The notes beneath the pieces were generated by a model. It did not search any database and was not told the DNA's origin. It saw only the letters and a program-made list of their open reading frames with translations. The translations under genes and the position numbers were made by a program. Below, one piece after another: positions 1 through 8,797 of a stretch of DNA of 64,000 nt. The first letter of the stretch is position 1. Each line of letters opens with the position of its first letter. This DNA is from Segatella copri (GTDB lineage: Bacteria; Bacteroidota; Bacteroidia; Bacteroidales; Bacteroidaceae), in the NCBI RefSeq assembly GCF_019249795.2, contig NZ_CP156891.1, forward strand, positions 2,693,501 through 2,757,500. The letters run 5' to 3'.

Positions 1-28
1 TAAATTAATCTAATTCTTGAAAATTCTT

Positions 29-95
29 ATACCTAATTGTAGGTATTTCAGAAATTATTATTATCTTTGCACCATAATTATTAGGTAATATACCT
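29..95 (+). promoter_or_regulatory. Ferredoxin promoter with two short palindromes
   Basis: TATCTTTG at 62-69 fits the Bacteroidota -7 element (TAnnTTTG). The -33 element is weak. A palindrome ATACCTA-N4-TAGGTAT (29-46) lies over the -33 region and AGGTA-N3-TACCT (83-95) lies just after the expected start site. The similar half sites suggest an operator, but no regulator can be named. Confidence 0.5.
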
Positions 96-166
96 GATGT
101 TATGAAGTAAGATAAATTAAAAGCATATTATACAAAAACATTATAAACATTTAAACATTAATAATT

Positions 167-334
167 ATGGCATACGTAATTGGTGACGATTGTATCGCTT
201 GCGGTACATGTATTGATGAGTGTCCATCAGGTGCAATCTCTGAGGGCGATAAGTATTCAATCAACCCAGACCTCTGCACAGAGTGTGGTACTTGTGCTGA
301 TGTTTGCCCTAACGAGGCAATCAGTCTTCCTTAA
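167..334 (+). CDS. 2[4Fe-4S] ferredoxin, bacterial (clostridial) type
   Basis: This 55-residue protein is too short for most ORF callers. It holds two cluster motifs, C-I-A-C-G-T-C-I-D-E-C-P (from residue 9) and C-T-E-C-G-T-C-A-D-V-C-P (from residue 38), the classic CxxCxxCxxxCP pair that binds two [4Fe-4S] clusters, so it is a low-potential cytoplasmic electron carrier. The length is that of the family. The start ATG follows an AT-rich leader about 90 nt after a TATCTTTG -7 element, and a hairpin terminator follows 38 nt after the stop, so it looks monocistronic. Its redox partners (for example pyruvate:ferredoxin oxidoreductase) are not in the window. Confidence 0.96.
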   Translation: MAYVIGDDCIACGTCIDECPSGAISEGDKYSINPDLCTECGTCADVCPNEAISLP

Positions 335-372
335 TTTATAAGGATAGATACTTTTAGTTACATAAAACATTG

Positions 373-404
373 AGAGCGGTTCCTTTGGAATCGCTCTTTT
401 CTTT
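373..404 (+). terminator. Rho-independent terminator of ferredoxin gene
   Basis: AGAGCGGTTCC (373-383) pairs with GGAATCGCTCT (387-397) with one G-T wobble and a 3-nt loop, followed by a T-rich run. Confidence 0.85.
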
Positions 405-478
405 TTCTATTGTTTAAAGATTTTGTTTTATCGTTATATCCTTTTATTTGCTTCCAGTATATATCATAGAAACGAAAA

Positions 479-509
479 GGGGATTGCATCAATAACTGAT
501 GCAATCCCC
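479..509 (-). terminator. Terminator of the TonB/TPR operon (minus strand)
   Basis: A perfect 12-bp stem GGGGATTGCATC (479-490) / GATGCAATCCCC (498-509) with a 7-nt loop. On the minus strand it is followed by CTTTTCGTTTC. It lies 25 nt after the stop of the TPR gene. Confidence 0.85.
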
Positions 510-533
510 AATATGTTGTAGTTAATGTTATGC

Positions 534-1955
534 TTATTCACCTGGCTTGAGACCAGCCTTCTCGTAAGCATCGTTAGCCAACTTGTTCTGTGGATCAAGC
601 TTCAGAAGCTTATCCCAATATGGCTTAGCTGTGTTGAAGTCCTGCTTGTCGTAGGTATAGATGAAACCCATATACTGGTAAGATGTCTTCAGGTAGCTGA
701 GCTCATCTTCATCACACTGCTTTGCTTCCAGCTCATTGATTACTTCTGTATAAGCAGCAATAGCCTTGTCATCCAACTCATTCTGGAAAGCTGTGTTTCC
801 CTCCTGAAGCTTTGCAAATGTCTTCAATGTAGGATACTTCTCAGATAACTTAGCGTATACGCCGATGGCCTTGTCGATGTTCTCAATCTTCTTAGCTGGA
901 TCTTTCTTAGCCTTGTTAACATAGATTTCAGCAAGCTTCATGAAGTCAGTAGGAGCTGCATTTGGATTCTTATCCATGTACTGCTGGTTGTACTCCAAAG
1001 CCTTGTCTTCATCGCCCAACTCCTTGTATGCCTCAGAGATGTACTGCAATGGCTTAGGATCGTCTGCCTTCATCTCCAATGCCTTCTGGTACTGAGCAAT
1101 AGCCTCATTATACTGTTTGTTGCCAGCCAAAGCCAAACCGTAATAAGAAATGATACTAGCATTCTTCTTGATAGAATCGGTGTTCATTACGATGTTTGCA
1201 TGCTTGAGAGCAGATTCAAAGTTCTTTACGTCAACAGCAGCGCGCATAGCCAAAACCTGCATAGCTGCATCCTTAGGGAACTTCTGGATACCACTTTCGC
1301 AAAGGCTCAAACTTTCTTCCTTCTTTCCAACGATATAAGCAGTGAAAGCATATTCGAACTGAGTATGCTCTTCAAGTGTGTTTGGCTTAGCCTTTGAGAA
1401 ATACTCATAAGCCTTCTCGAAGTTGCCAGCGCTGAAGAAGTTGTGACCAGCTTCTGCCTCGATAGGGTAGTTAGGGTTGATTTCTCTCAGCTTGTTCAAA
1501 GCTTCCGCACTAGCCTGTGGGTCAATTTTACGGTAAACGTTAGAATAGCTGATATATCCCTGAGGATTCTTAGGATCCATTGTCATACACTGACCATACC
1601 ATGTAGCAGCCTCACCACCATTGTCCTGCATTGCATAGATGTCGCCTTTCAGAATGTAGGCGTCACCATAGTTCTTGAACTTAGCGATGACAGCATCAGC
1701 AACAGCGTTAGCCTGATCATAGTTCTTGTTCATTGCAAGAAGGTTACCCAAAGCAACCAATGCCTTAGGATCCTTTTTGAACTCCTTCTGGTATTCCTTG
1801 ATTTCCTTGGCAAAAGCCTTAGGATCAGCGTTACCAGCCTTCAATGTTGTCTCTATAGGCTTCAGCATGTCCTTATAGTTGACATCCTGTGCCATTGCAG
1901 GTGTTGCCAAACCCATGACGAGCAAACCTGCTACTAAATATTTAATTGCTTTCAT
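534..1955 (-). CDS. TPR-repeat periplasmic/envelope protein
   Basis: The 473-residue protein starts with a signal peptide (MKAIKYLVAGLLVMGLATPA-MAQ) and is otherwise a series of tetratricopeptide repeats; the clearest helix pairs are around YGDAYILKGDIYAMQDNGGE, GLALAGNKQYNEAIAQYQKA and YMGFIYTYDKQDFNTAKPYW. TPR domains act as protein-binding scaffolds. It is the last gene of the minus-strand exbB-exbD-exbD-tonB-pstS-like operon, 29 nt after the PstS-like gene and just before a strong terminator, so it probably works at the TonB energising complex or the cell envelope. Its partner is unknown. The start is fixed by the signal peptide. Composition is like that of the neighbours. Confidence 0.85.
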   Translation of the reverse strand: MKAIKYLVAGLLVMGLATPAMAQDVNYKDMLKPIETTLKAGNADPKAFAKEIKEYQKEFKKDPKALVALGNLLAMNKNYDQANAVADAVIAKFKNYGDAYILKGDIYAMQDNGGEAATWYGQCMTMDPKNPQGYISYSNVYRKIDPQASAEALNKLREINPNYPIEAEAGHNFFSAGNFEKAYEYFSKAKPNTLEEHTQFEYAFTAYIVGKKEESLSLCESGIQKFPKDAAMQVLAMRAAVDVKNFESALKHANIVMNTDSIKKNASIISYYGLALAGNKQYNEAIAQYQKALEMKADDPKPLQYISEAYKELGDEDKALEYNQQYMDKNPNAAPTDFMKLAEIYVNKAKKDPAKKIENIDKAIGVYAKLSEKYPTLKTFAKLQEGNTAFQNELDDKAIAAYTEVINELEAKQCDEDELSYLKTSYQYMGFIYTYDKQDFNTAKPYWDKLLKLDPQNKLANDAYEKAGLKPGE

Positions 1956-1984
1956 AATTCTACTTTTTTATATGCGTCTCTTTC

Positions 1985-2950
1985 TTAGCGTTTTACATTA
2001 ACGGTCTTTATAGTGATGTCACCTCTGTATGGAAGTAATCCGGTTTTGAACAGTATGAGCTGACCTCTTGGGCCTGAAATGTAGTTTGCGAAGCTCCAAG
2101 GCAATGCCTTGTGAGGGTCAACTACAATAGCATATAATGTTCTGACGAACGGATATCTTCCATCCAGCAAGTATGCCTGATATGGTTGCCAGCTGTTATA
2201 TGGTGTTGCCACATCTTTGATAGATACTCGCATGACATGAATATTCTTCTTAAATGTAGTGTTGGTTGAATCACGGCGGTCGTTGAGCCAGTTAGATCCA
2301 ATTACACCGATTGAGCCTGGGTTCTGATCCACATAGTCGATAACCTCTTTACTAGTTTTTGCGGCCATGATTTTTGCACCCATTTTAGCTCCGTGCAGTA
2401 CAGAGTCTACTACATAATTGGTTGTTGCTGAGCGGGTATTATCGAAAATAACTTCGATGTCGCCTCTCTTAGAACCTTTCACAATATCACTCCATTTTGT
2501 TGCCTTACCTGTAAGGATACGTTTGATATCTTTTACCGTAATACAAGTATCATTGTTTTGCTTGTTTACAATAAATGCCAATCCATCGTAACCGATAGGG
2601 AAAACAGAAGGAATTACATTGCTTTTAGACTTCAAGTAGGCGATTTCACTATCTTTCAAATTACGTGTAGTGAACAAGAGCGCTGTTTTGAAATCTTTAA
2701 TCATCTGAAGTCCGGTGACTTCATCTGTATACTTCGGCTTGAGTTTAGCTTTCGGGAACTCATACTCAAACTGACTTCTTTCTTCGTCAATGATAGGACT
2801 CAAACTCTCGTCAGCCACAAATTCAATTGTGCCTGAAGTAGGAGTATCAGTTCTACCATCTTTGGCTTTCTTCTCGCCACATGACGAGAAGAAAGCCATT
2901 GATAGTACTGTTAATCCTATACCTAAAAAAATATAAGATGTTTTTTTCAT
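1985..2950 (-). CDS. PstS-like substrate-binding lipoprotein in TonB operon
   Basis: The reading frame is open up to 3082 but the start is set at 2950, where MKKTSYIFLGIGLTVLSMAF begins a lipoprotein signal with lipobox FSSC. This gives 321 residues and a 4-nt gap to tonB. The mature part reads like the phosphate-binding PstS/PBP type II fold: EFVADESLSPIIDEER at the N-terminus, IGYDGLAFIVNKQN, VKDIKRILTGKATKWSDI and NPGSIGVIG are typical family segments. No pst permease or ATPase genes are nearby, so transport of phosphate through an ABC system is not supported; a binding or structural role linked to the TonB complex is more likely. Placement inside the TonB operon is seen directly; function is inference. 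Confidence 0.8.
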   Translation of the reverse strand: MKKTSYIFLGIGLTVLSMAFFSSCGEKKAKDGRTDTPTSGTIEFVADESLSPIIDEERSQFEYEFPKAKLKPKYTDEVTGLQMIKDFKTALLFTTRNLKDSEIAYLKSKSNVIPSVFPIGYDGLAFIVNKQNNDTCITVKDIKRILTGKATKWSDIVKGSKRGDIEVIFDNTRSATTNYVVDSVLHGAKMGAKIMAAKTSKEVIDYVDQNPGSIGVIGSNWLNDRRDSTNTTFKKNIHVMRVSIKDVATPYNSWQPYQAYLLDGRYPFVRTLYAIVVDPHKALPWSFANYISGPRGQLILFKTGLLPYRGDITIKTVNVKR

Positions 2951-2954
2951 TCTA

Positions 2955-3803
2955 TTACTGCAATCTAAATACAACTGGTACAGTATATTTAACACGTACA
3001 GCAGAACCGTTTTGCTTACCTGGTTTCCACCTAGGCATGCTCTTAACGACACGCTGTGCTTCACGGTCAAGTGAAGGGTCAACTGAACGAGCTACCCTAA
3101 CATCAGAGATAGAACCATCACGCTCTACCACGAATGATACGATAACACGACCCTGTACACCATTCTCCTGTGCAACTACTGGATACTTGATGTTGCTTGC
3201 AAGGTAAGACATCAGGGCGCCTTGTCCACCAGGGAATGAAGGCATCTCCTCTACAACATCGAAGACCTTAGTTGAAACTTCAGGTTTTGGAGCTGGTGGT
3301 GGAGGTGGGGCTGCTACTGCAATCTCACTTCTTACAGCTTCAATTGTACGGTCCTTCACACCTTCCTTGTTTTCAGTACCGACTGCAACTTTTTCATCCA
3401 GTTTATCCATCTGCTTAACCTGGTTTTCCTCTTTTACGAGTTCATCCTTCTTAATGACAGGTGCGGTAAACTTCTGAGTTTCGCGAGCCACAGGTATCTC
3501 CTTCTTTGGTTCAATCTTTGGCTTCACTGGCTCCTTCTTCTTTTCTTCCTTCTTAGCCTGCTGCTGGAGTTTAGCCAACTCCATAGCTTCCATATATGCC
3601 TGCTGTTCTTCGGCCTGTTTCTGTTCGATGACTTTCCAAGCCAAGAATCCACCCACGAGAGCTGCAGCAATGACCAAGATCAGAAGAGCCTTGATGTTTC
3701 GACCAGAAGTACCCTTACGGAGCTGGTATGCACCATACTCCTTGTTCTTTCCGGCGAAAACCATATCGACCCATTTAGGATCGTAAAGATCTATTTTTGC
3801 CAT
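2955..3803 (-). CDS. tonB: TonB energy-transducing protein
   Basis: The 282-residue protein has a short cytoplasmic N-terminus, one membrane helix at about residues 37-56 (ALLILVIAAALVGGFLAWKV), a long charged linker rich in K/E/P (KKEEKKKEPVKPKIEPKKE) with a proline run PPPPPAPKP, and a C-terminal TonB domain (PSFPGGQGALMSYLASNIKY, then GRVIVSFVVERDGSISDVRV and the final MPRWKPGKQNGSAVRVKYTV). It couples the proton motive force collected by ExbB/ExbD to outer-membrane SusC-type receptors, of which several are encoded in this window. It follows the two exbD genes with a 33-nt gap. Confidence 0.95.
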   Translation of the reverse strand: MAKIDLYDPKWVDMVFAGKNKEYGAYQLRKGTSGRNIKALLILVIAAALVGGFLAWKVIEQKQAEEQQAYMEAMELAKLQQQAKKEEKKKEPVKPKIEPKKEIPVARETQKFTAPVIKKDELVKEENQVKQMDKLDEKVAVGTENKEGVKDRTIEAVRSEIAVAAPPPPPAPKPEVSTKVFDVVEEMPSFPGGQGALMSYLASNIKYPVVAQENGVQGRVIVSFVVERDGSISDVRVARSVDPSLDREAQRVVKSMPRWKPGKQNGSAVRVKYTVPVVFRLQ

Positions 3804-3836
3804 TTCTTTCTTGTTTAAAATTGTTTGTTACTCATC

Positions 3837-4484
3837 TTACATCTTAACGTTTCTAGACTTGAGAAGTTTCTCGTCGTCTGCGTTAATCTTATCGATGACG
3901 TAAGTACCAATGTTTGAAATCTGCATTTCGTCGAGAGCGTCAACCATATTCTTGTAAGAAGCGTTGTCGGTAGGCTTGATGACGATGGTAAGAGTAGGAA
4001 TCTTTCCGTCCTTCAAGTTACCAGCCTTCAAATCGCTCAACTTCTTCTGATAGATGCTATCAGGATACTGCTTAGGATTCTTCTGACGGTCCATGTTCAA
4101 CTCCTTGACAGCAAGTGCGATTCTTTCTACAGGGCGTGTGCCGTTTTCTGTAGCGTGCTCTCTCAAGACCTTACGGATGCCCTGGCTGCCCCATGTAGTC
4201 TCCTTGATCCATGATGGGTCATCGTACTTAGGAATACCTGCACCATAATAAATCTTGTTGTCTGCTGTAACGTAGAGTGTCACAGTCTCAGAAGCTTTAG
4301 CTTCGTTCTTCTTGTCCTCTGGTTGGTTGTCATCATTACTTGGCATAGTCAGCTCCATAGTCTGAGGTTTGCTCAAAGATGTACACAGCATGAAGAACGT
4401 GATAAGCAGCATGAGCATATCCACCATAGGCGTAAAGTCTACGCGGACATTCATTTTCTTTTGTTTGCTTTCTTTCTTTGCCAT
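3837..4484 (-). CDS. exbD: ExbD/TolR-family protein, second copy
   Basis: The 215-residue protein begins with the ExbD/TolR N-terminus: MNVRVDFTPMVDMLMLLITF, with the conserved membrane aspartate in TPMVDMLMLL, followed by a periplasmic domain ending KMVDALDEMQISNIGTYVID. It forms the proton channel with ExbB. It starts directly after the stop of the first exbD (4485), so translation is probably coupled. Compared with a typical ExbD (about 140 residues) it has a long insertion in the periplasmic domain, as many Bacteroidota copies do. Two tandem, diverged ExbD proteins may form a hetero-oligomer. Confidence 0.92.
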   Translation of the reverse strand: MAKKESKQKKMNVRVDFTPMVDMLMLLITFFMLCTSLSKPQTMELTMPSNDDNQPEDKKNEAKASETVTLYVTADNKIYYGAGIPKYDDPSWIKETTWGSQGIRKVLREHATENGTRPVERIALAVKELNMDRQKNPKQYPDSIYQKKLSDLKAGNLKDGKIPTLTIVIKPTDNASYKNMVDALDEMQISNIGTYVIDKINADDEKLLKSRNVKM

Positions 4485-5129
4485 TTATTCGTCCCCCTGT
4501 TGTTTTAACTGTGTAATCATATAGTAATGACTCTCGTCCATATCCTGGAGTTCGTTCATCACTCTCTTAACGGTCTTGTAAGGTGTAGAAGCATCTGCCT
4601 TCAGGGCAATCTTGATGTCTTCGTTTGCGTTACGAGCTGCGTCAACCCACTGCTGGAACTCGCTCATACCGCCCTTAATACTGTCGAGAGGAATACCTTT
4701 AGTCTGGAGATACTGTGGACGCTTAGAAGCGTTCATTGTCAGATAAGTACTCAAGTCGCTCATAGGTACGCCGAACATACCTTCGCTCTTGAATGTCTCA
4801 ATCTGTTTTGGGTTCAATGACACGCCGAATGTACCTGTCATTGTGCTCAGTGTAGCTCCCAACTGATCAGTATTATCAATACTCATAAATACTTGGCCCT
4901 CGCCGGTAGGATTACCAGCCTTGTCCTTTTCAGGACTAACCAAGATGGTCAAGACACCGTTCTCTGGCACTTTAATCTCAGACACAGAACCTGGTGTATT
5001 TACCTTAACTGGCTCATTCTTTACGAAAGTAGAGGTGAGCATGAAGAAGGTAAGCAGCAGGGTCATAACGTCTGACATAGGCGTCATGTCGATCCAGATG
5101 TCACTCTTCTTAATTTTTACTTTACCCAT
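4485..5129 (-). CDS. exbD: ExbD/TolR-family protein, first copy
   Basis: The 214-residue protein has the ExbD N-terminus KKSDIWIDMTPMSDVMTLLL TF, with the conserved Asp in the membrane helix (TPMSDVMTLLLTFFM), and a long periplasmic domain ending TPYKTVKRVMNELQDMDESH. It is the proton-channel partner of ExbB. It lies 30 nt after exbB and its stop abuts the start of the second exbD. The two ExbD copies are clearly diverged in their periplasmic parts. Confidence 0.92.
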   Translation of the reverse strand: MGKVKIKKSDIWIDMTPMSDVMTLLLTFFMLTSTFVKNEPVKVNTPGSVSEIKVPENGVLTILVSPEKDKAGNPTGEGQVFMSIDNTDQLGATLSTMTGTFGVSLNPKQIETFKSEGMFGVPMSDLSTYLTMNASKRPQYLQTKGIPLDSIKGGMSEFQQWVDAARNANEDIKIALKADASTPYKTVKRVMNELQDMDESHYYMITQLKQQGDE

Positions 5130-5159
5130 AGCGATAAAATTTTAAAGGGTTAGCAAAAA

Positions 5160-5996
5160 TTAAGCCTCTTCTGCGTGGTTAGCTTCGTATGTCTGAGCAA
5201 TTGAGTAACCTACCTCGTCGAGTGCGTATGTCAACTTATCTACCTTGTTGGTGAATGTGTTGTAAGATACAACGGCACACCATGATGTCAAGATACCGAA
5301 TGCGGTGTTGATCAACGCCTCAGAAATACCTACAGAAAGTGCTGCTGAGTCAGCGCCACCACCTTCACCCATGGCCTGGAATGACTTGATCATACCGGTT
5401 ACAGTACCGAGAAGACCTGTCAAAGTACCAAGTGTTACGATTGTAGCGATGATAGGCAAGTTCATTGTCAAAGTTGGCATCTCCAACTGAGTTGCCTCCT
5501 CGTGAGCCTGCTGAATCTTAGCTACCTTCTGAGCCTTCTTCAAAGATGCGTTAGCACCAGACTCCATAGACTTGTAAGCGTTCAAAGAAGCCATAACAAC
5601 GTTAGCTACTGTACCGCGCTGCTTGTTGCAGAGCTGCTCAGCCTTAGCGAAATCATTTGCGTTCAAAGCTGCCTTGATGTTTGCAACGAACTTAGGAAGA
5701 GCACCTGTACCTGTAGCGGTCTTAAGAGCCAACCAACGCTCGATAGTCATTGCCAACACTGTGAGCAACAATGTGTGGATAACTGGTACGATTACACCAC
5801 CTTTGTAGATAGTACCCCAAATGTCTGCTGGGTGATCCTGTACACCTGGATCCTGGAAGTGCATGTCATTTCCGAACCATGTGAAGAACAATGTGAATGC
5901 GATGATAGCACATACCACGATGATCCAGAATGCGCCTCTTACTCCCTGAAAGCCCTCAGACTTCTTAGCTGGGGCTGCTTGTTTTGTAGTTGCCAT
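5160..5996 (-). CDS. exbB: ExbB/TolQ/MotA proton-channel protein
   Basis: The 278-residue protein has three membrane segments: about residues 24-43 (FWIIVVCAIIAFTLFFTWFG), 67-87 (GGVIVPVIHTLLLTVLAMTI) and a pair at 175-235 that carries the conserved region TIVTLGTLTGLLGTVTGMIK and GGGADSAALSVGISEALINT. This GLLGTVxGM motif is diagnostic for MotA/TolQ/ExbB channels. It is the first gene of the operon, downstream (minus strand) of a possible TATCTTTG -7 element at 6124-6131. It energises TonB-dependent uptake. Confidence 0.95.
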   Translation of the reverse strand: MATTKQAAPAKKSEGFQGVRGAFWIIVVCAIIAFTLFFTWFGNDMHFQDPGVQDHPADIWGTIYKGGVIVPVIHTLLLTVLAMTIERWLALKTATGTGALPKFVANIKAALNANDFAKAEQLCNKQRGTVANVVMASLNAYKSMESGANASLKKAQKVAKIQQAHEEATQLEMPTLTMNLPIIATIVTLGTLTGLLGTVTGMIKSFQAMGEGGGADSAALSVGISEALINTAFGILTSWCAVVSYNTFTNKVDKLTYALDEVGYSIAQTYEANHAEEA

Positions 5997-6123
5997 AATT
6001 TTACTTTTTTTAAATTATTAGTTAATAAATTATTAATATTTTCTTTTTTTTTCTTTCTCGCTTCGTAGACCTTGAATGTGTCGTTTGTCAATAAACACAG
6101 TTGGGTTATCTATTTTGCATTGG

Positions 6124-6131
6124 CAAAGATA
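6124..6131 (-). promoter_or_regulatory. Putative -7 element for exbB operon
   Basis: On the minus strand TATCTTTG, matching TAnnTTTG, 128 nt upstream of exbB. No good -33 TTTG at the right distance. Confidence 0.5.
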
Positions 6132-6172
6132 ATAAATTAAAGTTTACTATCAGCCTAATTAAGAAGTTTTAA

Positions 6173-6205
6173 CGAGATATTGGCTTATTTTATACCAATA
6201 TCTCG
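6173..6205 (-). terminator. Hairpin after aminotransferase gene
   Basis: Perfect 11-bp stem CGAGATATTGG (6173-6183) / CCAATATCTCG (6195-6205), 46 nt beyond the stop of the minus-strand aminotransferase gene. The T run on the minus strand is weak. Confidence 0.6.
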
Positions 6206-6251
6206 CATTTTTCTTACATTTTGACCCTTGAAAATGGTGTTTAAGCCATTT

Positions 6252-7445
6252 TTATTTCAATTTGCCCAAAGCTTCCTTGATGCGCTTGATAGCTTCAACG
6301 ATGTTCTCGTCGCTTGTTGCATAGCTCATGCGGAAACAGTCTGGATCACCGAATGCGTCACCACCTACGGTGGCTACATGTGCCTCTTCGAGAAGGTACA
6401 TGGCAAAATCGGTTGAGTTGTTGATGGTCTTTTCACCGTTACTCTTGCCAAAGTAGCTGTTGCACTTAGGGAAGAGATAGAAGGCGCCCTGTGGCATGTT
6501 TACCTCAAGACCTGGAACCTCTTTAGCCAACTTTACAATCAGGTTGCGTCGGCGCTCGAAAGCTACGCGCATTTCCTCTACTGCACTCTGGTCGAGTGTG
6601 TAGGCAGCTTCTGCTGCTTTCTGGCTTACAGAACATGTCCCGCTGGTATACTGTCCCTGGAGCTTGTTGCAGCCCTTGATGATCCATTCCGGACCAGCCA
6701 GGAAGCCGATTCTCCATCCTGTCATGGCGTAAGCCTTAGATACACCATTGGCAATGATAACCTGTTCCTTCATGCCCGGTTCCTGAGCAATGCTGTGGTG
6801 CTTGCCGATATAATTGATGTGTTCGTAGATTTCATCTGCCAACACAAATACTTCAGGATGCTTCTTGAGAACTTCTGCCAGTGCAGCCAATTCTTCCTTA
6901 GAGTATACGCTACCGGTAGGGTTGCTTGGAGAACAGAGAATGAGCATCTTGGTCTTTTCTGTGATGGCATTCTCCAACTGCTCTGCTGTCATCTTAAAGT
7001 CCTGGTCGAAACCGGCATTCACAATGACCGGAGTACCTCCTGCCAATTTCACCATCTGTGGGTAGCTTACCCAATATGGTGCAGGAATGATAACCTCGTC
7101 GCCTGGATTTACGAGTGCCAATACAGCGTTGCAGACGCACTGCTTACCACCAGTACCAACGATTACTTCATTGGTAGTGTACTCCAAACCATTCTCGTTC
7201 TTTAATTTGGCTACAATTGCTTTTCGCAAGTCAGGATAACCTGGTACTGGTGAATAACGGGAATAGTTCTCGTCAATAGCCTTCTTTGCTGCCTGTTTAA
7301 TATTGTCAGGAGTGTTGAAGTCTGGTTCACCTACGCTCATGTTGATTACATCAATACCTTGAGCTTTCATTTCACTACTCTTCTGTGACATCGCCAGCGT
7401 TGCTGAAGGTGCCAATCTGTTTAAACGATCAGATAATTGTGCCAT
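6252..7445 (-). CDS. aspC: Aspartate/aromatic aminotransferase, class I/II, PLP-dependent
   Basis: The frame opens at 7478, but MAQLSDRLNRLAPSATLAMS at 7445 matches the normal N-terminus of the family, giving 397 residues. Visible landmarks: VGEPDFNTPDNI, GGKQCVCNAVLALVNPGDEV, APYWVSYPQM, SPSNPTGSVY with the substrate-binding Asn, ADEIYEHI with the PLP-binding Asp and Tyr, and the Schiff-base lysine in ANGVSKAYAMTGWRIGFLAG. These fit the Iγ subgroup of aspartate aminotransferases, which transfers the amino group between aspartate and 2-oxoglutarate. A -7 element TACTTTTG lies at 7476-7483 (minus). Transcribed alone. Specificity for aspartate versus prephenate or aromatic substrates cannot be read from sequence. 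Confidence 0.93.
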   Translation of the reverse strand: MAQLSDRLNRLAPSATLAMSQKSSEMKAQGIDVINMSVGEPDFNTPDNIKQAAKKAIDENYSRYSPVPGYPDLRKAIVAKLKNENGLEYTTNEVIVGTGGKQCVCNAVLALVNPGDEVIIPAPYWVSYPQMVKLAGGTPVIVNAGFDQDFKMTAEQLENAITEKTKMLILCSPSNPTGSVYSKEELAALAEVLKKHPEVFVLADEIYEHINYIGKHHSIAQEPGMKEQVIIANGVSKAYAMTGWRIGFLAGPEWIIKGCNKLQGQYTSGTCSVSQKAAEAAYTLDQSAVEEMRVAFERRRNLIVKLAKEVPGLEVNMPQGAFYLFPKCNSYFGKSNGEKTINNSTDFAMYLLEEAHVATVGGDAFGDPDCFRMSYATSDENIVEAIKRIKEALGKLK

Positions 7446-7475
7446 AATTTTATTCTTATATTTGTTTATCGTGTG

Positions 7476-7483
7476 CAAAAGTA
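7476..7483 (-). promoter_or_regulatory. -7 element for aminotransferase gene
   Basis: Minus-strand TACTTTTG (TAnnTTTG), 30 nt upstream of the chosen start at 7445; the position supports that start over the one at 7478. Confidence 0.65.
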
Positions 7484-7557
7484 AGCAAATTATTTCTTTT
7501 TCGGAAGAAAATTGAGCATTATTTCATGTTTTGTATTGAAATAATAACATAATTTTA

Positions 7558-8769
7558 TTATCCGAGGTGCAAAGTGTGCCCCATGCGGTCTCTCTTGGTC
7601 TTGAGATAACGCTCATTGTACTTGTTTGGTACAACTTCGATAGGTACATTTTCTACGATTTCCAAACCGTATGCTTCGAGACCTACGCGCTTTACCGGAT
7701 TGTTGGTGAGCAGACGCATTTTGTGTACACCGAGATGACGGAGCATCTGTGCACCGCAACCATAGTCGCGCTCGTCTGGCTTGAAACCGAGATGGGTATT
7801 GGCGTCAACGGTATCGTAGCCTTCTTCCTGAAGCTTGTAGGCTGCAATCTTGTTCATCAGACCGATGCCGCGTCCTTCCTGCTGCATGTAGACAACAACT
7901 CCCTTTCCTGCCTCGTCTATCATCTGCATGGCCTTGTGGAGCTGCTGACCGCAGTCACAACGCTTGCTGCCCAGAATGTCGCCAGTAGCACAAGAAGAGT
8001 GAACACGGACCAGGATAGGCTCGTCTTCTTTCCATTCTCCCTTGATGAGTGCCATGTGTTCTAGACCATTGCTAGACTGACGGAATGGAATGAGGCGGAA
8101 GTGGCCGTATTCTGTAGGCATGTCAACCTCTTCGCCCACTTCGATGAGTGATTCTTTCTTGAGCCGGTATTCTATCATGTCTTTAATAGAAATAACCTTG
8201 AGGTTCCATTCTTTTGCCATCTTCATCAGTTCAGGCAGGCGTGCCATGGTGCCGTCTTCATTCATGATTTCCATAAGTGCGCCTGCTGGATAGAGGCCTG
8301 CCATTTTACAAAGATCGATGGCTGCTTCTGTGTGTCCGCTTCTTCTTAATACTCCGTTATCTTGTGCGTAGAGCGGATTGATGTGACCCGGTCTGCCGAA
8401 AGTCTGTGGGGTAGAATTCGGGTCAGCAAGTGCTTTGATGGTTTCGGCACGGTCGTGTGCAGAAACACCGGTAGAGCAGCCTTCCAGTTTATCTACTGTT
8501 ATGGTGAATGGTGTACCCAATACTGAGGTGTTCTCTGAAACCTGATGAGGCAAGTCGAGCTCATCGCAGCGGCTCAGGGTGATAGGGGCACAGAGTACAC
8601 CTCTTGCGTGTTTCAGCATGAAGTTTACTTTTTCTGCGTCTATCTTCTCTGCGGCAATGATGAGGTCGCCTTCGTTTTCGCGGTCTTCGTCATCAACAAC
8701 AATGACGAACTTTCCTTCCTTGAAGTCTTTTACTGCATCTTCGATGCTATTTAATTTGATTTCTGACAT
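7558..8769 (-). CDS. ribBA: Bifunctional DHBP synthase / GTP cyclohydrolase II
   Basis: The 403-residue protein carries both riboflavin-precursor enzymes. Residues 1-205 are 3,4-dihydroxy-2-butanone 4-phosphate synthase ([18 protein letters not shown] metal/acidic loop; [35 protein letters not shown]). Residues 206-403 are GTP cyclohydrolase II with zinc cysteines in [20 protein letters not shown] and the motif [15 protein letters not shown]. It makes the two starting compounds for riboflavin from ribulose 5-phosphate and GTP. It lies 28 nt after the LptF/G-type gene and is probably cotranscribed. The leader has an AATAAGGT stretch before ATG. No FMN riboswitch is visible in the short gap. 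Confidence 0.96.
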   Translation of the reverse strand: MSEIKLNSIEDAVKDFKEGKFVIVVDDEDRENEGDLIIAAEKIDAEKVNFMLKHARGVLCAPITLSRCDELDLPHQVSENTSVLGTPFTITVDKLEGCSTGVSAHDRAETIKALADPNSTPQTFGRPGHINPLYAQDNGVLRRSGHTEAAIDLCKMAGLYPAGALMEIMNEDGTMARLPELMKMAKEWNLKVISIKDMIEYRLKKESLIEVGEEVDMPTEYGHFRLIPFRQSSNGLEHMALIKGEWKEDEPILVRVHSSCATGDILGSKRCDCGQQLHKAMQMIDEAGKGVVVYMQQEGRGIGLMNKIAAYKLQEEGYDTVDANTHLGFKPDERDYGCGAQMLRHLGVHKMRLLTNNPVKRVGLEAYGLEIVENVPIEVVPNKYNERYLKTKRDRMGHTLHLG

Positions 8770-8797
8770 GTTTGATACCTTATTATATAGTTACATT

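Noticed and set aside
1985..3082. Longer start for the PstS-like gene at 3082
   Set aside because: It would overlap tonB by about 130 bp and hide the lipoprotein signal that begins at 2950.
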